A stretch of DNA of 64,000 bases from Paraburkholderia sp. SOS3 (GTDB lineage: Bacteria > Pseudomonadota > Gammaproteobacteria > Burkholderiales > Burkholderiaceae). Made by a program: the position numbers and the translations under genes. How positions within the stretch are numbered: position 1 is the stretch's first letter; every line of letters starts with the position of its first letter. Where the stretch lies: contig NZ_CP018812.1 of NCBI RefSeq assembly GCF_001922345.1, positions 1,364,001 through 1,428,000 of the forward strand. Direction: 5' to 3'. Below, piece after piece: positions 1 to 9,603 of this stretch. The notes beneath the pieces were generated by a model, which made no database searches, had not been told where the DNA came from, and was given only the letters and a program-made list of their open reading frames with translations.

Positions 1-70
1 CGGACATGCGCCGCGCGCCAGGTGACCGGTCCGCTTCGCCATAAGCGGCGAAGCGGGCGATCTTCGACAT

Positions 71-928
71 TTATGTCAATTTCAGCGTAATGACGCCAAG
101 CAGGATGACGAGCGCCGCGACCGGGCGGCTATAGCCGTGGCGCTCCTTCAGAACGAACACTGAAATCGCGGTGCCGAAGAGGATCGCCGATTCGCGCAAC
201 GCAGCGACCATGGCGATCGGCGCACGCGTCATTGCCCATAGCACGAGCGCATACGCTGCCACTGTACAGGCGCCGCCGATCGACATCAGATACCAGCGTT
301 CGCGAAAATGCGCTTGCGCGGCGACTCTGTGACGCGCAAGCGCCCAGATCAGAACCGGCGGCGCGGCCAGCGCGAACATCCACATCGTGTATGAAGCGGA
401 GTGGCCGGAGAGCCGTGCGCCCGTGCCGTCGATAAGCGTATAGATCGCGATCATGACCGCATTGATCAGCGCGAGACGGGTCGTGCGGGCCGGGTTGCGG
501 CCGCTGCCGTGATTGACGAGCAGCAAGCCGAGAATGCCGCCGCAGATCAACACCACGCCGAACCATTCGCCCGCGGTAAGCCGTTCGCCGATCAGCGGCA
601 GGCTTGCAATCGCAACGAGCAATGGCGGCGCGCCGCGCATCAGCGGGTACGCGTGACTCATATCGCCGCCGCGATAGGCCGCCCCGATCAGCAGGAAATA
701 GACGATATGAACAAGGGCGGACGCGACGATGTACGGCCAGCTGGCGGCATTGGGCAATGGAAGGAACGGCACCGCGATGGCGCAAATCACACCGGCGCTG
801 CCGGTGACAAAGACAATATCGAGAATTTTGTCCGGGCTCGCTTTCACGAGCGCATTCCAGCTTGCATGCAGAATCGCCGCGAAGAGAACGACCAGCATCA
901 CGCCTGTAGACATCACGCCTGTAGACAT
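71..928 (-). CDS. EamA/DMT-family permease
   Basis: A 285-residue, very hydrophobic protein with about ten membrane segments, the size and layout of EamA (drug/metabolite transporter superfamily) permeases in the inner membrane. These export or import small metabolites and the substrate cannot be read from sequence. The start at 928 is favoured by GAGGGG eight bases upstream. The first ten residues are a doubled MSTGV, because a 15-bp unit (896-910, 911-925) is duplicated exactly at the start codon, so a second in-frame ATG lies at 913. It is divergent from the LysR gene at 1083, which is the natural candidate for its regulator. The family call is firm; the function is unknown. Confidence 0.85.
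   Translation of the reverse strand: MSTGVMSTGVMLVVLFAAILHASWNALVKASPDKILDIVFVTGSAGVICAIAVPFLPLPNAASWPYIVASALVHIVYFLLIGAAYRGGDMSHAYPLMRGAPPLLVAIASLPLIGERLTAGEWFGVVLICGGILGLLLVNHGSGRNPARTTRLALINAVMIAIYTLIDGTGARLSGHSASYTMWMFALAAPPVLIWALARHRVAAQAHFRERWYLMSIGGACTVAAYALVLWAMTRAPIAMVAALRESAILFGTAISVFVLKERHGYSRPVAALVILLGVITLKLT
896..925. repeat. 15-bp tandem duplication at a start codon
   Basis: Two identical copies of CATCACGCCTGTAGA lie head to tail (896-910 and 911-925). On the minus strand they duplicate the first five codons of the EamA permease, giving two in-frame ATG codons 15 bases apart. The duplication keeps the frame. Confidence 0.95.
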
Positions 929-1082
929 TGTTTAAGCCCCTCTGTATGTTTAGCAGCTTAACTATCTTGATCTGGCGTGACAAACGAGATAAATTGGGTA
1001 TTCGCGTTAATAAAACTAACGTGAGCGCGGCGCCATGAAGCCGGCCACGAAGCTAACTCCAAGGCCAACTACAAAGCGGACA

Positions 1083-2018
1083 ATGAAGCGAACCTTGCCT
1101 CCTCTCAATGCACTGCGCGCCTTCGAGGCGGCGGGCCGGCTCGGCAGCTTCAAGGAGGCCGCGGCGGAATTGCACGTCACGCATGGCGCGGTGAGCCAGC
1201 ATGTACGTGCGCTTGAAGAATGGCTCGACGCGCCGCTGTTCGAACGGCGCAACCGGCGCGTCGTGCTCACGCCGGCGGCCAAGGCGTATCTCGACGAAAT
1301 CGGGCCGCTGTTCGAACAGCTCGCGCAGGCTACATCGCGATACGGCATTCCCGCAGCCATTTCACGAACGCTGTCGGTGAATGCCGTCGCAACTTTCACA
1401 CTGCGCTGGCTCGTGCCGAGACTCGCGAAATTTCATCTCGAACATCCAGGCGTGGAAGTGAAGGTCGACACGTCGAACGAGCCTTTGGAAAGTTTGAAAG
1501 AGACGTACGACGTGATCATTCGCGGCGGCCCCGATACCTTTTACGGCTATTCGATGCGCGTGTTTCTTTCCGAGGAGCGTGTGCCCGTTTGCAGCCCGGC
1601 CATGCTCGAGCGTCTGCCGGCTCGGGTGCCCGACGACTTGCGCGAGCATACGCTGCTGCATACGTCGAGCTTGCCGCGGCTTTGGCCGGACTGGCTTGCA
1701 AAAGCGAACGTTGCCACGCTGAGTCCCGCGGCGACGCTGACGTTCGATCATTTTTATCTGACGTTGCAGGCCGCAATCGATGGTGCCGGCATCGCGATGG
1801 GACCGGTCGCGCTCGTCGCGGACGATCTTGCGGCCGGGCGTCTCGTCTTGCCGTTCGATGGGCCGCGTCTGCCGTCGCGCAGCTATTGCAGTTACGTGCC
1901 GCAGGAAAAAGCCGCCGACGACCTCGTGAAGCTGTTCTGTGCGTGGCTCGAACGCGAAGGGCAGCACACTCAGGCACGCTCGAGCGGAAAGCCCTCGGCA
2001 AACGTCTCCCTCAAATAG
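1083..2018 (+). CDS. LysR-family regulator, GcvA-like
   Basis: About 311 residues from the ATG at 1083 (an in-frame ATG at 1035 would add 16). The N-terminus begins KRTLPPLNALRAFEAAGR, typical of the GcvA-like branch of LysR regulators, followed by the winged helix-turn-helix (FKEAAAELHVTHGAVSQHV) and a C-terminal substrate-binding fold with the 'IRGGPD' and 'DGAGIAMGP' signatures. It should bind DNA as a tetramer and answer to a small ligand. It is divergent from the EamA permease and probably controls it (inference). Its last 49 bases overlap the 3' end of the convergent LysR gene at 1970. Confidence 0.85.
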   Translation: MKRTLPPLNALRAFEAAGRLGSFKEAAAELHVTHGAVSQHVRALEEWLDAPLFERRNRRVVLTPAAKAYLDEIGPLFEQLAQATSRYGIPAAISRTLSVNAVATFTLRWLVPRLAKFHLEHPGVEVKVDTSNEPLESLKETYDVIIRGGPDTFYGYSMRVFLSEERVPVCSPAMLERLPARVPDDLREHTLLHTSSLPRLWPDWLAKANVATLSPAATLTFDHFYLTLQAAIDGAGIAMGPVALVADDLAAGRLVLPFDGPRLPSRSYCSYVPQEKAADDLVKLFCAWLEREGQHTQARSSGKPSANVSLK

Positions 2019-2920
2019 GCCACAAAAACCGCGACCGCCCTCGGCACGTTCGGCGCGTACGGACGCACCACGTACAGTTGCTCGGCAAATGCGCCGAGCG
2101 GCCGCCAGTCCGGCATCACGATTTCGAGCTTGCCCGCCTGCACGGCGCCTTGCGCGGTGAAATCGGGCACGAGCGCGATACCGAGATCGTCGAGCGCCGC
2201 ATCGCGCAGCGCTTCGCTATTGTTCGCCGAAAACGCGCCGTTCACCGATACGCTCACCGGCCCAGCCTGCGCCTTTCGTGCCGCGCGATGCTCGAAGGTC
2301 CAGACGCCCGAGGCGCTTGCGCGCGGATAAAAGAGGCAATCGTGCGCGGCGAGCTCGGCGGGCTCGGCAGGCCGGCCGCGCCGTTTCAGATACGCGCGCG
2401 TCGCCACGAGCACCGAATGCGTTTCGCAAAGTTTCCACGCAACATGCGTTTCCGGCACCTGTGCGCTATGCCGTATTGCCAGATCGAATCCTTCGGTCGC
2501 GATCGAACTGAGGCGGTCCGATACTTCGAGTTGCACTTTGACCTGCGGATTCGCGCGCAGAAAACGCGACATGCGCGGCACGAGCTGCTGGCGCACGAAG
2601 GCGACCGGCGCGGTAACGCGAACGAGCCCGCGCGCGACGCCGGCCATTTCGCGTACCGTCGAAAACATATTGGCGATTTCGTCGTAGCGCGGCCGCGTGC
2701 TTTCGACGAGCCGTTGCCCCGCTTCCGTGAACCTCACGCTGCGCGTGGTGCGCTGCACGAGCGGCACGCCGGCCGCGCGTTCGAGTTCGGCGATGCGCTG
2801 GCTCATCGCCGCCTTGCTGACGCCGAGACGCGCGGCCGCGGCCGTGTACGAACCCTGCTCGGCCAGCACCGTCAGCCAGTGCAGGTGCACCCATAGCCCT
2901 TCGATCTTTTGCGTGTCCAT
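1970..2920 (-). CDS. LysR-family regulator beside mmsA
   Basis: A LysR regulator of about 316 residues from the ATG at 2920 (alternative ATGs at 2938 and 2956). The helix-turn-helix sequence YTAAAARLGVSKAAMSQRI is clear, followed by 'VRVTAPVAFVRQQLVPRMSRF' type linker sequence and an effector-binding domain of the CrgA/DsdC-like group. It is transcribed divergently from mmsA across a 108-base gap, and LysR regulators next to mmsA are common in Burkholderiaceae. Control of methylmalonate-semialdehyde dehydrogenase is therefore likely but inferred. The 3' end overlaps the convergent LysR gene by 49 bp. Confidence 0.85.
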   Translation of the reverse strand: MDTQKIEGLWVHLHWLTVLAEQGSYTAAAARLGVSKAAMSQRIAELERAAGVPLVQRTTRSVRFTEAGQRLVESTRPRYDEIANMFSTVREMAGVARGLVRVTAPVAFVRQQLVPRMSRFLRANPQVKVQLEVSDRLSSIATEGFDLAIRHSAQVPETHVAWKLCETHSVLVATRAYLKRRGRPAEPAELAAHDCLFYPRASASGVWTFEHRAARKAQAGPVSVSVNGAFSANNSEALRDAALDDLGIALVPDFTAQGAVQAGKLEIVMPDWRPLGAFAEQLYVVRPYAPNVPRAVAVFVAYLRETFAEGFPLERA

Positions 2921-3028
2921 CGATGGATTGTTCACCATACAAAACAATAATTTCAATGTTACCGCCTTTGCTTGGGCGGCGGGCGTTCATACACTGTGCA
3001 GGTAGCGATTTTCGACCAAGGAACGGAC

Positions 3029-4540
3029 ATGCAAGCCTATACAGACACAGCCGACGTCACCCACTACATCAACGGCAAACCGGTGCGCGGCGCGGGTGAG
3101 CGCACGCAGCCGATCTTCAATCCGGCGACCGGAGAGCGCCCGCGCAAGCTGTTGCTCGGCGAAGCGGCGGACGTCGATGCCGCCGTCGCGTGCGCGAAAG
3201 CCGCGTTCCCGAAGTGGGGCAATACGCCTCCGATTCGCCGCGCACGCGTAATGCTGCGTTTTCTCGAACTGATGAACCGGCATAGCGACGAACTGGCCGC
3301 CATCATTACCGCGGAGCACGGCAAGGTATTTTCCGACGCGCAAGGCGAAGTCGCGCGCGGCATCGACGTGATCGAGTTCGCATGCGGCATCCCGCAACTG
3401 CTCAAAGGCGATTACACGGAACAGGTGTCGACCGATATCGACAACTGGACCGTGCGTCAGCCGCTCGGTGTGGTGGCCGGCATTACGCCGTTCAACTTCC
3501 CGTGCATGGTGCCGTGCTGGATGTTCCCCGTTGCGATTGCGGCCGGCAACGCGTTCATCCTGAAGCCGAGCGAGCGCGATCCGTCGGCAGCGCTGTTCAT
3601 GGCGAAGCTGCTCAAGGAAGCGGGCCTGCCCGATGGCGTTTTCAACGTCGTGCAAGGCGACAAGGTAGTCGTCGATGCGCTGCTTGCGCATCCGGACGTG
3701 AAGGCAATCAGCTTCGTCGGCTCGACGCCGATTGCGAATTACATCTATGAAACGGGCGCCAAGCACGGCAAGCGCGTGCAGGCGCTCGGCGGCGCGAAGA
3801 ATCACCTCGTGGTGATGCCCGATGCGGATCTCGACAAGACCGTCGATGCCTTGATCGGCGCAGGCTACGGTTCGGCCGGCGAGCGTTGCATGGCCGTTTC
3901 CGTCGCGGTGCTGGTGGGCGACGTGGCGGACAAAATCATCCCGCGCCTTGCAGAGCGTGCGCGCGAACTGATCGTCAAGAACGGCATGGAGCCCGATGCG
4001 GAAATGGGCCCGATCGTCACGCGCCAGGCGCTCGAGCGCATCGAAGGGTATATCGCGCTTGGCGTCGAAGAGGGCGCGAAGCTGGTCGTCGACGGCCGCG
4101 GGTTCAAGGTGAAGGGCCACGAAGACGGCTTCTTCACCGGCGGCACGCTGTTCGACAATGTGACGCCTGACATGCGCATCTATAAGGAAGAAATCTTCGG
4201 GCCGGTGCTTGCATGTGTGCGCGTGAACGATTTCTCCGAAGCGGTCGATCTGATCAACGCGCATGAATTCGGCAACGGCGTCGCGTGCTTTACGCGCGAC
4301 GGACATGTCGCACGCGAATTCGCGCGGCGCATCGAAGTGGGCATGGTGGGCATCAACGTGCCGATTCCGGTGCCGATGGCATGGCATGGCTTTGGCGGCT
4401 GGAAACGCAGCCTGTTCGGCGATATGCATGCTTATGGCGAAGAGGGTGTGCGTTTCTATACGAAGCAGAAGTCGATCATGCAGCGCTGGCCCGACAGCAT
4501 CGAGAAGGGCGCCGAGTTCGCCATGCCGACTGCGAAGTAA
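3029..4540 (+). CDS. mmsA: CoA-acylating methylmalonate-semialdehyde dehydrogenase
   Basis: A 503-residue aldehyde dehydrogenase that converts methylmalonate or malonate semialdehyde, NAD and CoA to propionyl- or acetyl-CoA in valine and myo-inositol breakdown. Visible family marks are the N-terminal YINGKPV, the cofactor-binding '[12 protein letters not shown]' and '[11 protein letters not shown]', 'SFVGSTPIA', and the catalytic cysteine in [11 protein letters not shown]. The MMSDH-type tail reads QKSIMQRWP. The start at 3029 follows AAGGAACGGAC, while the longer upstream frame has no ribosome site. No mmsB follows; a strong terminator lies 28 bases downstream, so this is probably a single-gene transcript. 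Confidence 0.93.
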   Translation: MQAYTDTADVTHYINGKPVRGAGERTQPIFNPATGERPRKLLLGEAADVDAAVACAKAAFPKWGNTPPIRRARVMLRFLELMNRHSDELAAIITAEHGKVFSDAQGEVARGIDVIEFACGIPQLLKGDYTEQVSTDIDNWTVRQPLGVVAGITPFNFPCMVPCWMFPVAIAAGNAFILKPSERDPSAALFMAKLLKEAGLPDGVFNVVQGDKVVVDALLAHPDVKAISFVGSTPIANYIYETGAKHGKRVQALGGAKNHLVVMPDADLDKTVDALIGAGYGSAGERCMAVSVAVLVGDVADKIIPRLAERARELIVKNGMEPDAEMGPIVTRQALERIEGYIALGVEEGAKLVVDGRGFKVKGHEDGFFTGGTLFDNVTPDMRIYKEEIFGPVLACVRVNDFSEAVDLINAHEFGNGVACFTRDGHVAREFARRIEVGMVGINVPIPVPMAWHGFGGWKRSLFGDMHAYGEEGVRFYTKQKSIMQRWPDSIEKGAEFAMPTAK

Positions 4541-4568
4541 CGCCTGCTGGAAGTTGCCGACCAGGAAC

Positions 4569-4600
4569 ACGCCGCGTGCAATCACGCGGCGTTTTTATTT
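4569..4600 (+). terminator. Rho-independent terminator after mmsA
   Basis: A perfect 10-bp stem (4569-4578 with 4583-4592) closes a CAAT loop and is followed at once by a T-rich run (TTTTATTTT). This is a textbook intrinsic terminator for mmsA. Confidence 0.92.
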
Positions 4601-4721
4601 TGGGCGCTCGCTCGGCGCTCCGGGCTTAGTGAGTTTTTCTCTGTACTACCTCATGCAGCGTGCGTAGTGCTCCAATGCGGACTTCAACGGATGTTGATGT
4701 GCTCGAGCGAGGAGTTCAGCG

Positions 4722-7700
4722 ATGCTGATTCAAAGCGCAGGTAGTCGTCCAAATGCAGCCGTCGATACTCGGACTGACGAGCCGGATTGCCGGGTATTAC
4801 GCGGCACGAGCGGTACGAGCACGAAAGCGCCATCGCGCACGAAGCGCGGACCCGTACTAACCAAAGACGCGGGTTTCAAGCCATTTCGGGAGTTTCGCGG
4901 CGGGGACGCGCTGAGATCTTCCGCGTGGTCTTACTATCGCTTCGATCAGGCTGACTACGCAGCTAAAACGGGGCCGAAGGGTATCTGCCAGGGATGGATT
5001 CGTCTTGCGTTGAGCAGGCTCGACGATTCCGAAACTGCGGACTTGACCGATGCGGTGCGGCACATACAAGGCGATGTGAACCATCGCGGCAGCTTTATTT
5101 CCGAAGACACGATTACGCGCGCCCGCAACCTGCAAAAATCTGCCGCACCGCTGCAACTGCGCAACTACCGTCCGGCGTCCTCGCTGCAGATGAGCGGAAC
5201 GCGTGGGTCGCACGTTCGCCAGCTGTTCGAATCCGCACGCCAGAATCTGAGCGAAGGAGGCGTCGCGCATATCGGATTGGGTTTGAATCCGCGGGGCACG
5301 GATACGGGTACGACGGGACACGTATTGATGTTGCAGCGGCTGCCCCGCGGGCAGTTTGCCCTGTTTGATCCGAATAACGGTGTGATCACCTATTCGAGCC
5401 GACGCAATATGGAAGCGGGGCTGCGCCGATATCTCGACGAAGCCTTCCAGGACACGGGCATGCAGCTTACGCCGGATTTCGTGCAGTACTACGCACGTTC
5501 GCTGCCGGCACCCGGCACAACGGTTTCGCAGACGCCGGTAGAGGCGCCCGATCGGCCTCAGGCTCGGCCTGAACCCCCGCTCACCGCGTCCGCACAACCC
5601 GAATCTCGGGCCCGCGATGCACTCGAAATGCATGCGGACCAGTCGAACAGCCTGTCGAGCGGCATGTTGGCGGGAGCGGCCGGTCAACCGGACGCAATGT
5701 CGGGAATGGACCGCGGCCTTGCGACCGTTGCGTTGCGCGATATGTCGCAGGGGCATTCGTCGAATCTGACCGATGCAACGGAAAACATCAGACGCAGGCT
5801 GACGGACCCGGCGCGAAGAGCGGTAACGCTCGATGAAGTTTCCGATATGCAGCACAGCAATGGCAACGGCATTGTCGAGCCCTTGCCCGGTTATACGAGG
5901 CGCCGGGGCTCGGTCGGTATATTGGCCGCTGCAAATGTGGTCGCCGACCTGCGACAGCATTTCGGCAGCCTGCACGCGACCGACAATACGGGCACCGGAT
6001 ATCCGACGGAACTGGCCGTGATCAATCTCGCAATGCGCCCAGGCGTTGGCGGCGGTGCGACCGGCACGCGGGCCGATGGCGTACCGGTCGTCGTGCAGCG
6101 GATGCGCCAGATGGACGATTTCGAGGGCGATAGCTACGAGCTCTACGAACCGGGCTCGGGCGTCTACCGCTATCGCAGCTTCGGCGAAATGGCGGACGCG
6201 CTGCGTGGCGTCTTCGATGTCGGCTTCTCCGAGCTGGGCGGCGTCGATCATGCGGACACGACTTACTACGCGAATCTGGCGACGCCGATGGCCGCGGCCG
6301 GCGGTTCGCCACCGGAGAGCGCGTCCTCCGCGTTTGCGAATTTCGATCTTGGTGAACTCGAGCGGAGGCTCGGCATCATCGACGCGCGTCCAGGCGTGAC
6401 GCCAAGGCCGGATCTGCCGCCGCCACCGGTCGTGATCGAGCCGAGAGCGGACCTGAAACGTTGGGCTTCGACGCCGATGGTGCTAAAGCCGGACGGATTG
6501 TTCCGGCCGTCGACGATGTCGCCTGCGCAGCTCAAGGCGCATGGCGGCTTCGATAGCGAGAAGACACGCGTCAACGACATCGATCTTGGCGTACACAATC
6601 TCGATATCGCGTCGAATCCGCATCTTGTCGACAGCGCCGGATATCTCGGCACGTTCCGCAAGGAGAAGACCGCGCTCGAACGGATGCCGGGCACCGCTGC
6701 AAACGGCTATATCTATTTCGTGGCGCCGACGCCGAACATGGTGGACGTTGCGGGGAGTCTCGGCCATCAGATGCACGCGCCGTGGGATGGCGAAGTCGCG
6801 GCGATGGGATGGATCGACTATCCGCAAATCCGCGGATGGCGCGAGGTCAAGGATGGCGTGCCGGGCAAATACGTCGCTAACCCCGACTACCGATGGGACG
6901 TCTATGACCAGACCAGCATGGCCGGCGCACAGCCGCAATTGTCGCGTTTGCCGATCGATAACAACATCTGGAATCAAACGGGCTTCAACGCGTTCGTATC
7001 GGGTGGCGGCGCGGGCGGCGAGCCAAGGAAATTCAACGAGAATCCGAATGTCGCCCACGTGCTCTTCTACGATGCCGCGTGGGAAAAGGTCCGCGAACTG
7101 AACCGCCGCCAGGCGGCGGGTCTCGATTACCGCGGGCCGTTGCGTCTGCATGCATACGGTAGCGCCGACGCATCGAAAACCGGTATCTACATCGATCCGG
7201 ATAACAAGGTGCAAGTCAACACGATGTACTCGCCGTCGTCGACGGCCGAAGGTACCCGCCACGATTTCAGCTTTGCCGACGACGGCCGCTTTCATTTGCG
7301 CGACGACTACAACAAGGTTCTGCGCGTCGGCTCCGACGGCTATCTCGAGCTGGGTGATGCACCGTCCGACCCGGCCTCGCTGAACGGCGTATTCGAATAC
7401 GACGGAAAACACCTGATTCACCAGGAAGATATGAAATTGCTGACGACCGGTTTGTCGGCGTTCACGCCGTTCGTCGATAGCGAAAACCATGGCGCGCGCA
7501 GCGAATGGCATTTGCGCGCGCCGGACGGAAAAGACGTCAATCCGCCTCGCGTCAACGTCCATACGTTTCGCAATCATGCAAGCGGTAGCCCGCAACAGCT
7601 TCACGCGTTTTACATGGACCCGGACACTGCCTTGCCGACAGGCGCGACGCGCTTCATTACCCGGATACCCGATAACCCGTTCACCGGCAGGTTCCTCGAT

Positions 7701-8045
7701 AACGTCGACCGGATCACGCCCGAGATAGCACGCGACACGGCGTCATGGTTGCGCAAGAGAAACGCGGCATTGCTGTTCGACGATGGCTTTTACGCGACAT
7801 CGAACCGCCCCGATGTCATGGAAGTGCGCAGGCTCGACGGAATACCGGTATGGCAAGCCGAAGGCGTCGACGTCGATCCGGATCACATCAGCCCGGTGCA
7901 ATACAAGACACTGCTGCCGCTATCGTCGAGTTACCGGATGCCGGATGAAACCAGGCGTCTCGTCGAGGCGCGGGAGCAGCGGCGCGATCGTGTGGCTTCC
8001 ATGCTGACGCCGGCGCCAACGGTCGCTGCGCAACGCTCGATTTGA
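4722..8045 (+). CDS. Multidomain effector/toxin: YopT-like protease plus enterotoxin-A-like domain
   Basis: A 1107-residue protein with no signal peptide or membrane segment. Residues 65-262 resemble C58 cysteine proteases (YopT, AvrPphB): Cys89 in GICQGW, His200 in TTGHVLMLQRL, Asp216 in FDPNNG. The His-Asp spacing of 16 is that of YopT. Residues 329-520 look like a second copy (matching LTDA..NI, VVVQRM, YEPGSGVYRY) in which the three catalytic positions read Asp330, Val454 and Glu476, so it should be inactive. Residues 580-710 resemble the cholera/pertussis toxin A-chain fold (AHGGF, GYIYFV, EVAAMGWI..QIRGW), although the usual first Arg is Lys589. The last 380 residues are unrecognised. 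GAGGAG precedes the ATG. Delivery to a eukaryotic host is plausible; the secretion route is not shown. Confidence 0.75.
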   Translation: MLIQSAGSRPNAAVDTRTDEPDCRVLRGTSGTSTKAPSRTKRGPVLTKDAGFKPFREFRGGDALRSSAWSYYRFDQADYAAKTGPKGICQGWIRLALSRLDDSETADLTDAVRHIQGDVNHRGSFISEDTITRARNLQKSAAPLQLRNYRPASSLQMSGTRGSHVRQLFESARQNLSEGGVAHIGLGLNPRGTDTGTTGHVLMLQRLPRGQFALFDPNNGVITYSSRRNMEAGLRRYLDEAFQDTGMQLTPDFVQYYARSLPAPGTTVSQTPVEAPDRPQARPEPPLTASAQPESRARDALEMHADQSNSLSSGMLAGAAGQPDAMSGMDRGLATVALRDMSQGHSSNLTDATENIRRRLTDPARRAVTLDEVSDMQHSNGNGIVEPLPGYTRRRGSVGILAAANVVADLRQHFGSLHATDNTGTGYPTELAVINLAMRPGVGGGATGTRADGVPVVVQRMRQMDDFEGDSYELYEPGSGVYRYRSFGEMADALRGVFDVGFSELGGVDHADTTYYANLATPMAAAGGSPPESASSAFANFDLGELERRLGIIDARPGVTPRPDLPPPPVVIEPRADLKRWASTPMVLKPDGLFRPSTMSPAQLKAHGGFDSEKTRVNDIDLGVHNLDIASNPHLVDSAGYLGTFRKEKTALERMPGTAANGYIYFVAPTPNMVDVAGSLGHQMHAPWDGEVAAMGWIDYPQIRGWREVKDGVPGKYVANPDYRWDVYDQTSMAGAQPQLSRLPIDNNIWNQTGFNAFVSGGGAGGEPRKFNENPNVAHVLFYDAAWEKVRELNRRQAAGLDYRGPLRLHAYGSADASKTGIYIDPDNKVQVNTMYSPSSTAEGTRHDFSFADDGRFHLRDDYNKVLRVGSDGYLELGDAPSDPASLNGVFEYDGKHLIHQEDMKLLTTGLSAFTPFVDSENHGARSEWHLRAPDGKDVNPPRVNVHTFRNHASGSPQQLHAFYMDPDTALPTGATRFITRIPDNPFTGRFLDNVDRITPEIARDTASWLRKRNAALLFDDGFYATSNRPDVMEVRRLDGIPVWQAEGVDVDPDHISPVQYKTLLPLSSSYRMPDETRRLVEAREQRRDRVASMLTPAPTVAAQRSI

Positions 8046-8141
8046 ACCGGTCGTTCAAATGAGTTTTTACTTGCGGCATGGTTGACCCTTTAGCGCCGGA
8101 AAGAGATCATTGCGCATAGACTGCTTCGTTAAAGGAATGAC

Positions 8142-9242
8142 ATGAAAACGCGCTCCGGGAATCAATCTCTTTTAAAGATGCTAAGCATCTCGAAACCGAT
8201 TATTCAGGCGCCCATGGCCGGTGTCAGTACGCCGGCATTGGCGGCGGCCGTATCGAATGCAGGCGGTTTGGGGTCGCTCGGCGTGGGCGCGATGAAAGCC
8301 GATGCAGCGCGCGAGGCGATCAGGCAAACACGAGCGCGTACGCAAGCGCCGTTCAACGTCAACGTCTTTACGCATGAACCGGCGGTGGGCAATGCGACGG
8401 TCGAGAAAGCCTGGCTAGACTGGCTCGCACCGTACTTCAGCAACTACGGAGCGAACGCGCCCGAGCAGCTCGGCGAGATCTACACGAGCTTCGTGGAAGA
8501 TCAGGCGATGCTCGAGGTCTTTCTCGAAGAGAAGCCCGCTGTCGTGAGTTTTCACTTCGGGTTGCCGTCGGGCAGGATTATCAGCGCGCTAAAAGACGCC
8601 GGCATAGTTCTGTTTGCATCGGCGACCAATCTGAGCGAGGCGTGCGCGGCCGTCAATGCAGGCGTCGATGCACTGGTCGCGCAAGGTGTCGAAGCGGGCG
8701 GCCATCGCGGCATGTTCAACCCCGGCGAGTTCGACGAAGCGCTCGGCACATTCGCGCTCACGCGTCTGCTGGTGGAGAAATTCGATCTGCCCATCATCGC
8801 CGCAGGCGGCATCATGGATGGCGCGGGCATTGCGGCTGCGCTGGCGCTCGGCGCGCAGGCGGCGCAACTCGGCACCGCTTTCGTGGCGAGCCCCGAAACC
8901 TCGATCGATAGCGGCTATCGCGCCGCGCTTCTCAGCGAGCAGGCGCAACACACCGTGCTGACGTCGGCAATTTCCGGCCGGCCGGCACGCAGCATGATGA
9001 ACCGCTTCACCGAGCTGGGTCTCGACGCGAACGCGCCGGCGACGCCTCGGTATCCGATCGCCTACGATGCCGGCAAGGCGCTGCACGCCGCGGCGAAGGC
9101 GAAAGGCGACTTCGGTTACGGCGCACATTGGGCCGGCCAGGCCGCGGCGCTTGCACGCTCGCTGCCGGCCGCGGAACTGATGGCCGTGCTCGACGCGGAG
9201 CTCAAGGACGCGATTCGCGGGTTGCAGCAGTACGGCGGTTGA
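8142..9242 (+). CDS. Nitronate monooxygenase family protein
   Basis: A 366-residue FMN-binding TIM barrel of the nitronate monooxygenase (2-nitropropane dioxygenase) family, which oxidises alkyl nitronates such as propionate-3-nitronate. Visible marks are [19 protein letters not shown] at the N-terminus, the AGGHRG segment with the catalytic-position His188, and the phosphate-binding '[10 protein letters not shown]' and '[11 protein letters not shown]'. AAAGGA lies six bases before the ATG. It stands alone between the effector gene and the convergent tautomerase gene. The family is secure; the natural substrate is not. Confidence 0.9.
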   Translation: MKTRSGNQSLLKMLSISKPIIQAPMAGVSTPALAAAVSNAGGLGSLGVGAMKADAAREAIRQTRARTQAPFNVNVFTHEPAVGNATVEKAWLDWLAPYFSNYGANAPEQLGEIYTSFVEDQAMLEVFLEEKPAVVSFHFGLPSGRIISALKDAGIVLFASATNLSEACAAVNAGVDALVAQGVEAGGHRGMFNPGEFDEALGTFALTRLLVEKFDLPIIAAGGIMDGAGIAAALALGAQAAQLGTAFVASPETSIDSGYRAALLSEQAQHTVLTSAISGRPARSMMNRFTELGLDANAPATPRYPIAYDAGKALHAAAKAKGDFGYGAHWAGQAAALARSLPAAELMAVLDAELKDAIRGLQQYGG

Positions 9243-9303
9243 GGCCTGGCGCTTTTGCAGTCGCAACGAGGAAAGTAAACGAAAGGCTCGATCGAAGGCA
9301 GCG

Positions 9304-9330
9304 CGTCAAGGCGCTCGAGGCGCCTTGACG
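9304..9330. terminator. Perfect 11-bp hairpin between convergent genes
   Basis: CGTCAAGGCGC (9304-9314) pairs perfectly with 9320-9330 around a TCGAG loop, in the gap between the convergent nitronate monooxygenase and tautomerase genes. No T-run follows on either strand, so it may be a shared barrier or 3'-end stabiliser rather than a classic terminator. Confidence 0.55.
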
Positions 9331-9366
9331 GTGCCCTTCATAGGGGCTTGACGCCTTGAGCGCTGC

Positions 9367-9603
9367 TCACGCAGATTTCGCTTTCTTGAGCGCGCGGAAT
9401 TCGTCTACAGGCAAACCGCCCCAGCCCCAGTTTTCTTTTTCGACTTCCTGAATCACGACAAACGTGGCTTCCATCGGTTTGTTCAGCACGTTCAGCAGCA
9501 CTTCGCTGACGCCCTTGATCAGCCTCGCTTTTTCTTCGGCCGTGACGGCGTCTTTGCCGGGCGCCGATCCTTCGCGGGTTACCTGAATGGTCACGATAGG
9601 CAT
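9367..9603 (-). CDS. 4-oxalocrotonate tautomerase family protein
   Basis: A 78-residue protein beginning MPIVTIQVTREG. Removal of Met exposes the N-terminal proline that is the general base of the tautomerase superfamily. The 'TAEEKARLIKGVSEVLLNVLNK' helix and the VVIQEVEKENWGWGG segment fit the small 4-OT-like enzymes of the 'tautomerase family / YusQ-like' type. The ATG at 9603 is chosen because the longer frame would bury the catalytic proline. It lies 105 bases downstream of the SDR gene on the same strand and is probably co-transcribed. The substrate is unknown. Confidence 0.88.
   Translation of the reverse strand: MPIVTIQVTREGSAPGKDAVTAEEKARLIKGVSEVLLNVLNKPMEATFVVIQEVEKENWGWGGLPVDEFRALKKAKSA

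Noticed and set aside
2987..4585. A 532-codon open frame antisense to mmsA
   Set aside because: Arg/His-rich shadow of a GC-rich gene with no recognisable motif; the plus-strand product is an unmistakable aldehyde dehydrogenase.
4621..4722. A HrpB-type promoter box (TTCG-N16-TTCG) before the YopT-like gene
   Set aside because: No TTCG pair with suitable spacing was found, so type III regulation cannot be claimed.
4857..7604. Long antisense frames within the effector gene
   Set aside because: They show only the composition expected from reading a GC-rich gene backwards; the sense frame has clear domain motifs and a good ribosome site.
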